Origin: Planctomycetota bacterium
GTDB lineage: Bacteria > Planctomycetota > UBA8742 > UBA2392
Direction of reading: 5' to 3'
Assembly (NCBI GenBank): GCA_019912315.1
Contig: JAIOJA010000006.1
Location: 24,251-88,250, forward strand
Length of the DNA: 64,000 bases
The position numbers and the translations under genes were made by a program. The notes under the pieces were generated by a model that saw nothing but the letters and a program-made list of their open reading frames with translations, was not told the origin of the DNA and did not search any database. Numbering within the stretch: the first letter of the stretch is position 1; every line of letters begins with the position of its first letter. This document shows positions 1 through 8,802 of the stretch, one piece after another.

Positions 1-208
1 CCGCCACCAGGTAGCCGTAGTGGTACTTCATGGTTTCCACCAGCAACCCCAGCGTGATCAGCGACACGCCCATGGTGTCGTTCTTGCCGGCCGGGTGCAG
101 GCGCGCAAAGAAGTCCGGCATGCGCAGAATGCCGATGGCGCCCGTGACGGCAAAGAAGCAGCCGCCCGCCAGGCAGATGATGGTGAAGATGTCGAGGGCC
201 ATCTCCAT
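1..208 (-). CDS. mnhG: Na+/H+ antiporter subunit MnhG/MrpG, C-terminus cut by window edge
   Basis: Smallest membrane subunit of the Mrp/Mnh multisubunit cation:proton antiporter. Reading from an ATG at 208, about 69 residues are visible: a first hydrophobic segment (residues 5-25), then GILRMPDFFARLHPAGKNDT, which matches the family's conserved loop 'G..GllR..DfyaRlHa..k..t', then a second hydrophobic segment. The start overlaps the mnhF stop (TGATG), so the two are translationally coupled. The rest lies beyond position 1. Family identity is from motif recognition and is strengthened by mnhF and mnhE next door. Confidence 0.9.
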   Translation of the reverse strand, partial: MEMALDIFTIICLAGGCFFAVTGAIGILRMPDFFARLHPAGKNDTMGVSLITLGLLVETMKYHYGYLVA

Positions 209-507
209 CAGCCCAGCCTCCGATGCTTGACGTATTTGAGAATCGCAATGGTGCCGAGAAAGTTCAGAATCGCGTACAGCAGCGCGATATCCAGGAACTC
301 AGGGCGACGGGTGATGAACCCGAGCAGCGCCACAAAGATCACCGTCTTTGTACCCATGGTGTTCATGGCAAGAATGCGGTCGTAGACGGTGGGGCCTATG
401 AACGCGCGCACCAGCACCAGCAGGATGGCGAACAGCAGGATTACGCCGGCGATCAGCGTGGGCAAATCCGTAACCGCGGTGTCGGGAAGCAACTGGGCGA
501 GGATCAC
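208..507 (-). CDS. mnhF: Na+/H+ antiporter subunit MnhF/MrpF
   Basis: 99-residue subunit of the Mrp/Mnh antiporter in the cytoplasmic membrane, which exchanges Na+ (or K+) for protons. Three hydrophobic segments (about residues 15-37, 50-65 and 70-90) surround the family motif R.fiGPTvyDRilA.N. Length matches the family (about 90-100 aa). Its start overlaps the end of mnhE by 4 bp (ATGA) and its stop overlaps mnhG, giving the usual E-F-G order of mrp operons. Confidence 0.93.
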   Translation of the reverse strand: MILAQLLPDTAVTDLPTLIAGVILLFAILLVLVRAFIGPTVYDRILAMNTMGTKTVIFVALLGFITRRPEFLDIALLYAILNFLGTIAILKYVKHRRLG

Positions 508-1025
508 CTGTCTACCTCCAGGTTTCGCACCCGATCGTGCATGTCCTTCAACCCGGCGGCAGAGACCTTCGAAAGCGCGTAGACCAGAACTTCCTTCTTT
601 TCGGTGTCCACGAGCACGGTAACCGTGCCGGGCGTCAGGGTAATGCTGTTGGCGTAAATGGCGAGCGCGAGGTCGCTTTCGATTTCGTAGGGGATGCGCA
701 CCAGGTGGGGCTCAATGCGCTTGCGGGGGTTGAACGACCACACTCTGCGTGCCACGTCAAAGTTGGAGACTACGACCTGCCAGGCCAGCCAGGGCAGGTA
801 GGTGATCTGGCGAATGGCGACACGCCCGACATTGCCTTCGTCGTAAAGGAACCCGATCCGCGCCGCCAGCCAGGTGCCGAGGGCGCAACTCACTACCCCG
901 CAGATAGACAGGTACAATTGATGGGTGTCACGCAGGTCCACCTGCCCGGAAAGCAGCACCCAGAAACCCAGCAGCACGAAGAAAAGCACAAGATGGCGCA
1001 GCACGGGAAAGCTCCGGGATTTCAT
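504..1025 (-). CDS. mnhE: Na+/H+ antiporter subunit MnhE/MrpE
   Basis: 173-residue membrane subunit of the Mrp/Mnh antiporter. Two N-terminal hydrophobic segments (about residues 8-28 and 36-55) precede a cytoplasmic domain with the family's signature region ANSITLTPGTVTV and a nearby histidine (KDMHDRVRNLE near the end). I chose the ATG at 1025; an in-frame TTG at 1055 would add ten residues without a better ribosome site. It is the first visible gene of a leftward operon mnhE-mnhF-mnhG. The larger subunits (A-D) are not in the window. Confidence 0.9.
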   Translation of the reverse strand: MKSRSFPVLRHLVLFFVLLGFWVLLSGQVDLRDTHQLYLSICGVVSCALGTWLAARIGFLYDEGNVGRVAIRQITYLPWLAWQVVVSNFDVARRVWSFNPRKRIEPHLVRIPYEIESDLALAIYANSITLTPGTVTVLVDTEKKEVLVYALSKVSAAGLKDMHDRVRNLEVDR

Positions 1026-1404
1026 GCCGAGCCAGGGGGGCTGGCGGGGCGGCAACCAGTCAGCAACGACCGGTCACATACAATACGCACCAATTGGGCG
1101 CGAAGTATCGCCCTGCCCCGACGCCTTGTCAATTGAAGTCCGACCCGCGCCAGGGCTATCGCATTCTCGCGGCAGGACTCACAGGTGACGAGTGAGCCGG
1201 AACCCCGCTCAACTTCGGTCCACTCCGTGGTAAACGACGGCGCGCGCTGGTTTCCTGCTTTCCCTGCCTCGTGCTTTTCGATGTCGAAGGTGACCTGATT
1301 TTGATCACCGGTGTGTTTCACTCGGCACGCAATCCGTCGATCAGGAATTCATGCCAGTAGCGAACAGCCTGACTTTGGTCAGCCCTTCTTGGCATAATGA
1401 GGCA
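1026..1404. other. Intergenic region between divergent operons
   Basis: About 380 bp separating leftward mnhE from the rightward TPR gene, so promoters for both operons should lie here. A minus-strand open frame at 1022-1321 shows no protein-like composition or family motif. I see no convincing -35/-10 pair, hairpin or RNA gene. Confidence 0.5.
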
Positions 1405-3354
1405 ATGAGCGGGATCGCGCTGATTCCTTTTTCCACGCGCTCGGGCGATGAGATCGGCGGGCATATTGCCCGCGGGCTCAGCCTTGAACTGTCCGACTGG
1501 CTCGCTACATGCAGCGCCGAGCCCATGGTGCTCAACAGTGCGCAGACCGAAGAAGACGGCGCCTGGCGCAAACTGGTCAGCTTCAGCGACGAGTTGACCA
1601 CCGAAAATGTCGTCGAATTCATGAGCGACATCCGCGGCGAAGACGGCGAAGGGCCCGACTTCCGTACCGTCATCAGCGGCGTCATTGAGGCGATCGCCGA
1701 CTCGCCGCTCAGCAGCGGGCTGCACGTCGCGATTTCCGTGACCGATCTGGCGGGTGCCTTTTTGCGAGGGCGATTCGCCTGCGACCTGATGCCCGCGTCT
1801 TTCGGCAACTCCATCGTACGGCTGTTCAACGACGTCGCGGAATCTCTTGATGTCAAAGCGCCCGCGCCCTACGACCCGCTGACACGACACATCGAGTCAT
1901 GGCTCAACGTCATCGTCACACGCGCGCTGACACTGGCCGCGGAAGTCGGGGCGGTTTCCCGCGACGCGGAGGGCGTCTACGCCCCCGCCCTTGAAGCCCT
2001 GCGCCTCGACCCGGAATTCAAGCTCGCCCGTGATCGCCTGGCGGAGCTGACCCAGGTGCTGGTGCTTGAGCGCGGTTTCGAGGCCACCCCGGCCATCAAG
2101 GCGCTCGAAACCGCCATTGCGCGCGCGGGCGCTGACTGGCGCTCGCAACGCGCTCGCGGACACCTGCTGCTTGCGGGCGGCGAGTTCGGGCAGGCCGCCA
2201 AGGCTTTCTGTCTGGTGCTGAGCGGGCGCCACGAAGCCCCCGACAAAGCGGACCGAATGCAGGCCGCTTTGCAGGCCGGGCGCGCCTTCAACCTGGCGGA
2301 CAGGCACGCGGAAGCGCAACGAGTACTGAGCGTCGCCATGCAGGCGGAGAACCTGCGGGTTGATGCGATTGTCGAATCCGCGTCGTCCAGCGCGTCCATG
2401 GGTGAAACGGCGGTGGCTGAGCGCCTGTGGAACCGGGCCCTTGAGCTTGAGCCGCAGAGCATCCAGGCCCGCCTGTATCTGGCACGCCTGTATCGTTCTC
2501 GCGGCGAGATGGACGAGGCTGCCAATCAGTACGTCGAAATGCTGAAGCAGCCGGGGCTGCCGCGGGAGATCTTCGCGGACGCCGCGGAGTTTTTCGTGGT
2601 CAACCAGATGCACGAAAAGGCTCTCGGCGCCGCAGAAAAGTACGCCGAGGAACACCCGGGGGACGCGATTGCGCACGTACTTACCGCGAGTTCTCTGAAT
2701 GCCCTGGGACGCCACAAACGCGCGTTGAAGGCGCTCGATCGCGCGGAGCTGTGCGTCGGAGTGGACGACTTCCACGACCTGATGGTGCGCCAACGCCGCT
2801 TCGCCGAGCACCCGGAAGCGGAAAAACGGTTTCGGGCATGGGCAGAGGTATGCCTGACCGGCAGCGCCAAGCAAGGCGAGCGCGAAATACGCGCGATCAT
2901 CGACAAGTTCGAAGACTTCTGGGAGGCGCACTTCTTTCTGGGCATCGCCCTGCGCCGCCAGGACAAGTTTGAGGAAGCCCGCGACGTACTTGAGCATCTG
3001 CGCAGCCGCCAGCCCCTGCCCGGCATCGAGAAAGAGCTCACGGGGATTTACTCGCGCCTTGGTGAGCCGCAAAAGGCGCTCGACTACGCCCGGCAGGCCC
3101 TGGATGCTGCGCCGGAGGACCCGACCCTGCTGACCAATTACGCCGCGGCGTTGCTCGAGAACAACGAGATCGACGAAGCGAACAAATTCGCGTCGCGCGC
3201 GCAGATGCTGATGCCCGATGACGAAGCGACGGCCAAGCTGTCCGAGCTGATCAAGCTGCGCATGACCAAGCGCGGCGTGATCAAGAATTTCAAGGCGACG
3301 CTCAAAGACGCCACCGCCTGGTTTCGCATCGCCCGCCGCAAGCGCGACAAATGA
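1405..3354 (+). CDS. Tetratricopeptide-repeat protein
   Basis: 649-residue soluble-looking protein with no signal peptide. Residues 1-180 form a non-repeat N-terminal domain with no recognised family. From about residue 190 to 620 there are helical TPR-type repeats with typical A-L-Y/F-A-P positions, for example YAPALEALRLDPEFKLAR, LWNRALELEPQSIQARLYLA and ALDYARQALDAAPEDPTLL. The tail is basic (RRKRDK). I chose the ATG at 1405, preceded by TGAGG; an upstream in-frame ATG at 1351 would add 18 residues. TPRs mediate protein-protein contacts and no partner can be named. A 50-bp gap separates it from the helicase gene, so co-transcription is likely. Confidence 0.75.
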   Translation: MSGIALIPFSTRSGDEIGGHIARGLSLELSDWLATCSAEPMVLNSAQTEEDGAWRKLVSFSDELTTENVVEFMSDIRGEDGEGPDFRTVISGVIEAIADSPLSSGLHVAISVTDLAGAFLRGRFACDLMPASFGNSIVRLFNDVAESLDVKAPAPYDPLTRHIESWLNVIVTRALTLAAEVGAVSRDAEGVYAPALEALRLDPEFKLARDRLAELTQVLVLERGFEATPAIKALETAIARAGADWRSQRARGHLLLAGGEFGQAAKAFCLVLSGRHEAPDKADRMQAALQAGRAFNLADRHAEAQRVLSVAMQAENLRVDAIVESASSSASMGETAVAERLWNRALELEPQSIQARLYLARLYRSRGEMDEAANQYVEMLKQPGLPREIFADAAEFFVVNQMHEKALGAAEKYAEEHPGDAIAHVLTASSLNALGRHKRALKALDRAELCVGVDDFHDLMVRQRRFAEHPEAEKRFRAWAEVCLTGSAKQGEREIRAIIDKFEDFWEAHFFLGIALRRQDKFEEARDVLEHLRSRQPLPGIEKELTGIYSRLGEPQKALDYARQALDAAPEDPTLLTNYAAALLENNEIDEANKFASRAQMLMPDDEATAKLSELIKLRMTKRGVIKNFKATLKDATAWFRIARRKRDK

Positions 3355-3404
3355 ACAATCTTCCCGGCAGGTCTCAATGTCGCACGGGCTGCTAGACTCG
3401 CGGC

Positions 3405-5432
3405 ATGAGTTTCGTGGATACCATTCTAGGCCCAAAGGGGCTGATCGCGCAGAAGCTGCCGGGTTACGAAGACCGTCCCCAGCAGTTGATGATGGCGCGC
3501 GCCGTCGAGATGGCCCTTGAGCAGGACCGCCACCTCGTCGTCGAAGCCGGCACGGGCGTCGGCAAGTCCTTCGCCTACCTTGTGCCCGCCATCCGCCGCG
3601 CCACCGAGGGCAAGCCTGACGACAAACCGGTCGTGATCAGCACCGGCACGATCGCCTTGCAGGAACAGCTTTACAGCAAGGACATCCCGTTCATTCGCAG
3701 CGTGTGGGACGAAGAGTTCACGGCCGTGCTGGCCAAGGGACGCGGCAACTACATCAGCCTGCGACGCCTGTCCAACGCGCTCAAGAACGAAGCCAGGCAG
3801 GGCAACAGCGACCTGAGCCGCGAGCTGACACGCATACAAAGATGGTCCGAAGACACCGGCGACGGCTCGCGCAGCAGCATGGACTTCACCCCCAGCGGCG
3901 AGGCTTGGGACACGGTTGTCAGCAGCAGCGACAACTGCCTGCAACGGGCCTGCCTGAACTATGAGAAGGCCTGCTTCTATCAGCGCGCGAAAAAACGCAT
4001 CTACAACGCCAACGTGCTGGTCGTGAACCACGCATTGCTGTGCGCGGATCTCGCGCTGAAGGCCCAGGGCGTGAACTATCTGCCGGACTACAAGTATCTC
4101 ATCATTGACGAAGCCCACGACCTGGAACGCTACGCCAGCGACCACCTGGGCATTCACATATCACGTGACGGAATGCGCTACGCGCTGGGCATGGTCTACA
4201 ACGCGCGCTCGAACAAAGGGCTGATCTCGCGCTTCGACTTTTTGCGAGGCTGCCACGACGCGCTGCGCCAGACCCGTGACGCCGTTGAGCAGTTCTTCAA
4301 CGAGGTCGAGGCGTGGGCGCACCGCAACGGGCCCAGCCCGATCCGTGTGAATCGCGCCGAACTGTTTTCGACCGACGCCTCCAACGCGCTGCTTGAGCTG
4401 GCGCTGCTGTTGAAGCAAGGCATCCAGCGCACCGAAAGCGAAGAAGAGCGCCTGGACATTGAATCCGTCATGAAGCGCCTCAACAACGCGGCCGCCGGCA
4501 TTCTCACCTTCGTGAACCAGCAGCTTGAGGGCCAGGTCTACTGGATCGAAACCAACGTCGGGCGCAACGAGCAGAACGTCGAGTTGCACGCGGCGCCCGT
4601 ACACGTCGGTGATCTGCTGCGCAAGCACCTGTTCGAGCGCTGCAAGGGCGTGGTGATGACCAGCGCGACGCTCGCCACAGGCCCCGACAACTTTGATTAT
4701 GTCCGCGGGCGTCTGGGCATGCCGGACGACGGCTTGCAGTTACAGGTTGGCAGCCCGTTCGATTTCAAGACGAACGCCCAGATCGTGATCCCGCGCGACA
4801 TGCCGGAGCCCCCCAGGGGCGGGGGCAAGAACGACGACTACGACCAGCGCGTGAACGAAGAAGTCACCGAAGCGATCAAACGCAGCCGGGGCGGCACATT
4901 CGTGCTGTTCACCAGCTACGGGCAGATGCGCCGGGTATACGACGCCCTGCACGCAAAGCTTGAGTTTCTCGGCTACACGTCGCTGCGCCAGGGGGGCTCA
5001 CTGTCACGCCAGCGAATGCTCGAGCGCTTCAAGGAAGGCGACAAGATGGTGCTGTTCGGCGTCGAGAGTTTCTGGCAGGGGGTGGACGTGCCGGGTGAAG
5101 CGCTGACAACCGTGATCCTTGTGCGCCTGCCGTTCCCCGTGCCAAGCGACCCCCTGGTGGCCGCGCGCATGGAGGAAGTGCGGCGCTCCGGCGGCAGCGA
5201 TTTCACGGATTACATGGTGCCTGAAGCGACGATCAAACTGCGCCAGGGTTTCGGGCGACTGATTCGGCGCAAGGATGACTTCGGCACAGTCGTGATTCTT
5301 GATTCGCGCGTGATCACCAAGGGCTACGGCAAGAAGATCCTGCGCGCGTTGCCCGACTGCGAAGTCACCGACGGCAAGGGCGGCGACCCGCGCGCGAAAA
5401 AACCGGTGCAGGCCGACACACTCGAGCTTTGA
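3405..5432 (+). CDS. DinG-like ATP-dependent DNA helicase
   Basis: 675-residue superfamily-2 helicase of the DinG/XPD type, expected to unwind 5'-tailed DNA, R-loops and forks. Motif I/Walker A VEAGTGVGKS is at about residue 47, the DEAH box (IIDEAHDLE) at about 234, motif III MTSATLA near 420, and the QGFGRLIRR motif VI near the C-terminus. XPD/DinG enzymes carry four Fe-S cysteines. Here three are present (NCLQRAC and KAC, residues about 179-190), but the first, normally in an NYxCxRR context, reads NYISLRR with serine at residue 118. The cluster may therefore be absent or differently ligated. The stop overlaps the next gene's start by one base. Confidence 0.88.
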   Translation: MSFVDTILGPKGLIAQKLPGYEDRPQQLMMARAVEMALEQDRHLVVEAGTGVGKSFAYLVPAIRRATEGKPDDKPVVISTGTIALQEQLYSKDIPFIRSVWDEEFTAVLAKGRGNYISLRRLSNALKNEARQGNSDLSRELTRIQRWSEDTGDGSRSSMDFTPSGEAWDTVVSSSDNCLQRACLNYEKACFYQRAKKRIYNANVLVVNHALLCADLALKAQGVNYLPDYKYLIIDEAHDLERYASDHLGIHISRDGMRYALGMVYNARSNKGLISRFDFLRGCHDALRQTRDAVEQFFNEVEAWAHRNGPSPIRVNRAELFSTDASNALLELALLLKQGIQRTESEEERLDIESVMKRLNNAAAGILTFVNQQLEGQVYWIETNVGRNEQNVELHAAPVHVGDLLRKHLFERCKGVVMTSATLATGPDNFDYVRGRLGMPDDGLQLQVGSPFDFKTNAQIVIPRDMPEPPRGGGKNDDYDQRVNEEVTEAIKRSRGGTFVLFTSYGQMRRVYDALHAKLEFLGYTSLRQGGSLSRQRMLERFKEGDKMVLFGVESFWQGVDVPGEALTTVILVRLPFPVPSDPLVAARMEEVRRSGGSDFTDYMVPEATIKLRQGFGRLIRRKDDFGTVVILDSRVITKGYGKKILRALPDCEVTDGKGGDPRAKKPVQADTLEL

Positions 5433-6151
5433 TGCGCAAACCAAAACGCGGCAGCAGCTATCGCAGCTACGCCCTCGTACATGAGGACGCGCACCTGCTT
5501 GTGGTAAGCAAGCCGGGCGGATTGCTCACCAACATGAGCGAAGACGGCGAGCAAACACTCCAGGACCAGTTACGCGCGCACGTTGCGCCGTCATCCGAGC
5601 CCGACGCCGTCCCCCCCACCGCCATACACCGTCTGGACCGCTTTACTTCCGGGTTGGTGATCTTCGGGCGCACGCAACGGGCCCTCGAGATGCTTGGCGA
5701 ACTGATTCGCGAGGGGCGCATCGACAAACGCTACTGGCTGATGACTGTCGGCGTGCCGCCGGGCGGCAAAATCGAGGCCGCGCTGGAGCGCACCGAAGGC
5801 AGCAAACGCATGATGCGGGTCAGTACCCTTGAGCACGCCCAGCCCGCATTGACCGAGTACACCGTAGAAGAAGATATCGAGAACTTCGCCCTGGTGGCGG
5901 CCCGTATCCACACCGGTCGCACACACCAGTTGCGCGTGCATTTTGAGCACGCGGGCTTTCCCATCGCCGGCGACAACATTTACGGCAACCGCCGGGCCAA
6001 CGCCGACCTGCGGCGGATTCACGGTTTGCAGCGCCAGTTCATTCATGCGCGCGAGTTGACGCTCACTCACCCCGTTACGGCCGAAACTTTGTGCCTTCAA
6101 GCCAAACTGCCCAAGGACCTCAGTCGCGTGCTGAAATCCCTGCGAGGGTGA
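5432..6151 (+). CDS. RluA-family pseudouridine synthase
   Basis: 239-residue enzyme that isomerises uridine to pseudouridine in rRNA or tRNA. The catalytic motif HRLDRFTSGLVIFGRT (active Asp in R-L-D-R) is at about residues 68-83, and the family motif GRTHQLRVHF lies near 165-175. There is no N-terminal S4 RNA-binding domain, as in the short RluA/TruC-like group, so the target site cannot be told. The ATG at 5432 shares its A with the TGA of the upstream helicase gene (TGATG), implying coupled translation. An in-frame TTG one codon earlier is less likely. Confidence 0.9.
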   Translation: MRKPKRGSSYRSYALVHEDAHLLVVSKPGGLLTNMSEDGEQTLQDQLRAHVAPSSEPDAVPPTAIHRLDRFTSGLVIFGRTQRALEMLGELIREGRIDKRYWLMTVGVPPGGKIEAALERTEGSKRMMRVSTLEHAQPALTEYTVEEDIENFALVAARIHTGRTHQLRVHFEHAGFPIAGDNIYGNRRANADLRRIHGLQRQFIHARELTLTHPVTAETLCLQAKLPKDLSRVLKSLRG

Positions 6152-6262
6152 GGGCACGCGGTCCTTTCTAACCTCCCGACGAAGTCGTCTAGACTTGCGG
6201 TGAAACACCATTTTTCTGCATAACTCTGCCGGCAAAATCGTTATGATGTGGGCGAGGAAGGG

Positions 6263-6300
6263 GCCCCTTACAGGCAAGTATTTGCCGACGGGGCTTTTTT
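6263..6300 (+). terminator. Two-tier hairpin with T-run upstream of the Ser/Arg-rich gene
   Basis: Outer stem GCCCC (6263-6267) with GGGGC (6290-6294), inner stem GGCAA (6273-6277) with TTGCC (6282-6286), followed at once by six T (6295-6300). It has the form of an intrinsic terminator. It lies 111 bp after the pseudouridine synthase and only 34 bp before the next start codon, so it could end the upstream operon or act as a leader attenuator of the downstream gene. Confidence 0.65.
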
Positions 6301-6334
6301 CATTCCCCGCGTCGGACCACTCAGGAGGTCAGAG

Positions 6335-8161
6335 ATGCCAACCCCCAAGCAAGTCTTGTTCTTTATGGTCGCCGTCGCGGCGGTGATGTTGTTCGCGGCC
6401 CCGGCCAATCTGCTGGAGGCGCAACGCTCCAGCGGGCGTAGCGGCAGTTCGTCGGATGCAAGCCGCGCGGGGTCGTCCAGTCGGTCTGTGGGAAGCAGCC
6501 GGTCAAGCTCACCCAGCGGCTCCTCGGGTATCAGCCGATCAAGCTCACCAAGCAGGTCCAGTTCACCAAGCAGGTCCAGTTCACCCAGCAGGTCAAGCTC
6601 ACCCAGCAGGTCAAGCTCACCCAGCAGGTCAAGCTCGCCAAGCAGGTCCAGCTCGCCAAGCAGGTCCAGCAGCCTGCCGAGCACCAGCCGGTCAAGCTCA
6701 CCCAGCCGGTCAAGCAGCCTGCCGAGCACCAGTCGCTCAAGCTCGGGCGACACCAGTTCGTCCCGGGGCGTCAGCGGGCTTTCGCGCAGCAGCTATCGCA
6801 GCGCGCCCTCACGCACGACCAGCAGCGGCGTCCCGACCATAACGCGGGCCGCGCCTGATTCATCCCGCCTGGCCCGCACGTCTCGGTCCACTGCCCCGAC
6901 TACGCGCAGTACACCTTCGCGCGCCGCCACGTCATCGCCCCTGATTTCGCGTGCCTCCAACACCAACTCGCGCTCCACGACTTCACGCAGCACGGGCGAC
7001 GGCACGTTTTCCGAGCGCAGCACCCTGACCTCATTCCGCGGACAGAACACCGGCGCGTCGTCTTTCCGGTCTACTCCGTCGCGCCCGGCCGAAGACCTGG
7101 GTGGCAAGATAATCAACACGCACAGCAGCTATCGCGGCAACTACTACACAGGTAGCTACTACGGGGGCTATTACGGCAGCTATACGGGGTACTACCCCAG
7201 CCACCACATCGGGTTTTCCATAGGCTTCCAGGCCGGGCCTTTCTGGTTCGGGGTTGGCAGCTACGGCGGGTACGGCTACTACGGCTCGCGCCACGTGTAC
7301 TACGGGTCGCACTCAATCGCGTACCTGTCCGGGCACGCCTGGCACATCGTCCCTTACAACTACGGCTGGTACGGCTACAGCTTTGGGCGCCGCTGCCATT
7401 TCTACCCTTGGCAGCATTTCCGGCATCGCCACTGCTATCGCTATGGCGGACTGTACTTCAATGTCAGCCGGCCTTACTGGTACGGCTACAGCCGCTGGTA
7501 CGACTACAACCCGTACGGCTACAGCTATGTAAGCCTGTCCTACGATTCGCTGTATGACGACGGCTACACCCGCGGCTACTACGACGGGGCTGACGACGCA
7601 TCGAGCTATCGTGACGACCGCCGCCGTGACGAGATTGGCAAAACTCCGCGCCCCCGGGTGCCGGATTCAAGCATCGACCGCGCCCGCACGGACGCCGCCG
7701 AGGAGTTCCGCCACGAAATGAGTCGCGGCACGGAGTCCTTCCAGAACGCCGACTTCAAGCAGTCCACCAGGGCGTTCAAAGAGGCCGTGATTCTCAGCCC
7801 GGAAAGTGCCGACGCGCGCTACAGCCTTGCCGTAAGCGCCTTTGCCGAGGGGAAGTACTCCTTCGCCGCTTTCGCGCTGCGCCGCGGCATCGCCCTCGAG
7901 CCCGAAGCCAGCAACATCGACCTGCCGGCGGTCTTCGGCGACCGGGTTGTGCTTGAAGGCTTCATCACAGAGCTGCAGGACGAACTGAAAGACAACCCGG
8001 AAGACCCGGACCTGCTGTTGCTTGGTGGTTATGTCGCGCTGCACACCGGTGATGCCTCCAGTGCCGCCGAACTGCTGGATCGCGCCATGCGCGCCGACCC
8101 GGATGACAAAGCCGGCGAATACCTGCAGCGCCAGGCCATGAAAGCCCTGGAAGACGAGTAA
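6335..8161 (+). CDS. Secreted Ser/Arg-rich, Tyr/Gly-rich TPR protein
   Basis: 608-residue protein of unknown function with a strongly modular layout. Residues 1-29 are a signal peptide (basic start, then VLFFMVAVAAVMLFAAP). Residues about 35-260 are almost entirely Ser, Arg, Pro and Thr, with hexapeptide SPSRSS repeats. Residues about 265-440 are rich in Tyr, Gly, Ser and His (YYGGYYGSYTGYY-type runs). Residues about 460-605 carry TPR-like helices (QSTRAFKEAVILSPESADARY). I chose the ATG at 6335 because AGGAGG lies 8 bp upstream and the signal peptide begins there. The Ser/Arg part suggests an extended, phosphorylatable or surface-binding region; the Tyr/Gly part suggests a low-complexity adhesive segment. 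Both are inference. A strong terminator follows at 8176. Confidence 0.75.
   Translation: MPTPKQVLFFMVAVAAVMLFAAPANLLEAQRSSGRSGSSSDASRAGSSSRSVGSSRSSSPSGSSGISRSSSPSRSSSPSRSSSPSRSSSPSRSSSPSRSSSPSRSSSPSRSSSLPSTSRSSSPSRSSSLPSTSRSSSGDTSSSRGVSGLSRSSYRSAPSRTTSSGVPTITRAAPDSSRLARTSRSTAPTTRSTPSRAATSSPLISRASNTNSRSTTSRSTGDGTFSERSTLTSFRGQNTGASSFRSTPSRPAEDLGGKIINTHSSYRGNYYTGSYYGGYYGSYTGYYPSHHIGFSIGFQAGPFWFGVGSYGGYGYYGSRHVYYGSHSIAYLSGHAWHIVPYNYGWYGYSFGRRCHFYPWQHFRHRHCYRYGGLYFNVSRPYWYGYSRWYDYNPYGYSYVSLSYDSLYDDGYTRGYYDGADDASSYRDDRRRDEIGKTPRPRVPDSSIDRARTDAAEEFRHEMSRGTESFQNADFKQSTRAFKEAVILSPESADARYSLAVSAFAEGKYSFAAFALRRGIALEPEASNIDLPAVFGDRVVLEGFITELQDELKDNPEDPDLLLLGGYVALHTGDASSAAELLDRAMRADPDDKAGEYLQRQAMKALEDE
6535..6745 (+). 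repeat. In-frame 18-bp tandem repeats encoding SPSRSS
   Basis: About nine or ten near-identical 18-bp units (type TCAAGCTCACCCAGCAGG) code for Ser-Ser-Ser-Pro-Ser-Arg. At 6670-6740 a second level of duplication repeats a longer block reading LPSTSRSSSPSRS. Variation is mostly at third positions (CCA/CCC, AGC/TCA). Such arrays can change length by slippage or recombination, always in frame because the unit is a multiple of three. Confidence 0.85.
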
Positions 8162-8175
8162 GTGTTTTTCTGATC

Positions 8176-8213
8176 GCGGGGACCCGGTGGCTGCCCACCG
8201 GGTCCCCGCTTTT
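8176..8213 (+). terminator. Rho-independent terminator after the Ser/Arg-rich gene
   Basis: Perfect 15-bp stem GCGGGGACCCGGTGG (8176-8190) with its complement at 8195-8209, a 4-base loop, then TTTT. It lies 15 bp after the stop at 8161 and before the next start at 8259. The sequence is symmetric, but only the plus-strand gene needs a terminator here. Confidence 0.85.
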
Positions 8214-8258
8214 GATTCGGGGCTTTCGGCGCGCTGTTGCCTTTGGCACACTCAATTC

Positions 8259-8801
8259 ATGGCAAAAGTTGAATCGGCGGACGGCAGCAGTTTTTTTGAA
8301 CTAAGCCCTGTCCATGTAACCCGAGCCCGCGGCACCACCGGCGATGCGGACGGGCTGGTATGCACAATCCGCTTTGAGTCCTACGGCGAGCCTGTGGAAG
8401 GCGAAGCCAACCTTACCCGCGGCGGACTCACCCGCATGATCGACAAACTGCTGGGCTTCACGCAGAAGCGTGCCGGCATGATGCAACTCCGCAGCGACAC
8501 GAACGAAGTCGAGATCAGCCTTGCCGCCAAACGCAGCAAGTGGACGCAGAAGATCAACGTAACCGGGCTTGCCGGCGTGCCCGCACCGGACCAGCCGGAG
8601 CCCGAGGCAAGCGAGGAGCTGCGCGTGTCCTTCGGCGCGACATACCGGCAATCAAACGCGGCCGCCGGCGCCGTGGAGCACCGCTGTGGCATGGTCTGCA
8701 CCTTTGACGCGCTAGCGGAATTCGCGCGGGCGCTCAAGACGGAGTTCGAGGCCGCCCCGACACGCCGCGGCACCGGCAGGGTCAACCCGCCCGGAGCCTG
8801 A
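8259..8801 (+). CDS. Conserved-looking hypothetical protein
   Basis: 180-residue soluble protein with no recognised family. It has no signal peptide or membrane segment. It contains alternating beta-like stretches (GLVCTIRFESYGEPVEGEANL, EVEISLAAKRSKWTQKINVTG) and a short acidic-proline linker (PDQPEPEASEE). I chose the ATG at 8259 (MAKVESADG); an in-frame upstream start at 8187 would lie inside the preceding terminator. The next gene begins one base after its stop, so the two are probably one operon. Confidence 0.6.
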   Translation: MAKVESADGSSFFELSPVHVTRARGTTGDADGLVCTIRFESYGEPVEGEANLTRGGLTRMIDKLLGFTQKRAGMMQLRSDTNEVEISLAAKRSKWTQKINVTGLAGVPAPDQPEPEASEELRVSFGATYRQSNAAAGAVEHRCGMVCTFDALAEFARALKTEFEAAPTRRGTGRVNPPGA

Positions 8802-8802
8802 C

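Noticed and set aside
1022..1321. 99-residue open frame on the minus strand upstream of mnhE
   Set aside because: Composition is not protein-like, it has no family motif, and it overlaps the mnhE start in another frame.
1897..3435. 512-residue minus-strand open frame
   Set aside because: Antisense of the TPR gene; no motif or start signal.
6535..6745. Tandem repeats considered as a CRISPR array
   Set aside because: Units are 18 bp and contiguous with no unique spacers, and they stay in the reading frame of a secreted protein.
6268..6753. Leucine-rich repeat-like protein (LLGELD repeats) on the minus strand
   Set aside because: It is the reverse complement of the SPSRSS tandem repeat and has no independent support.
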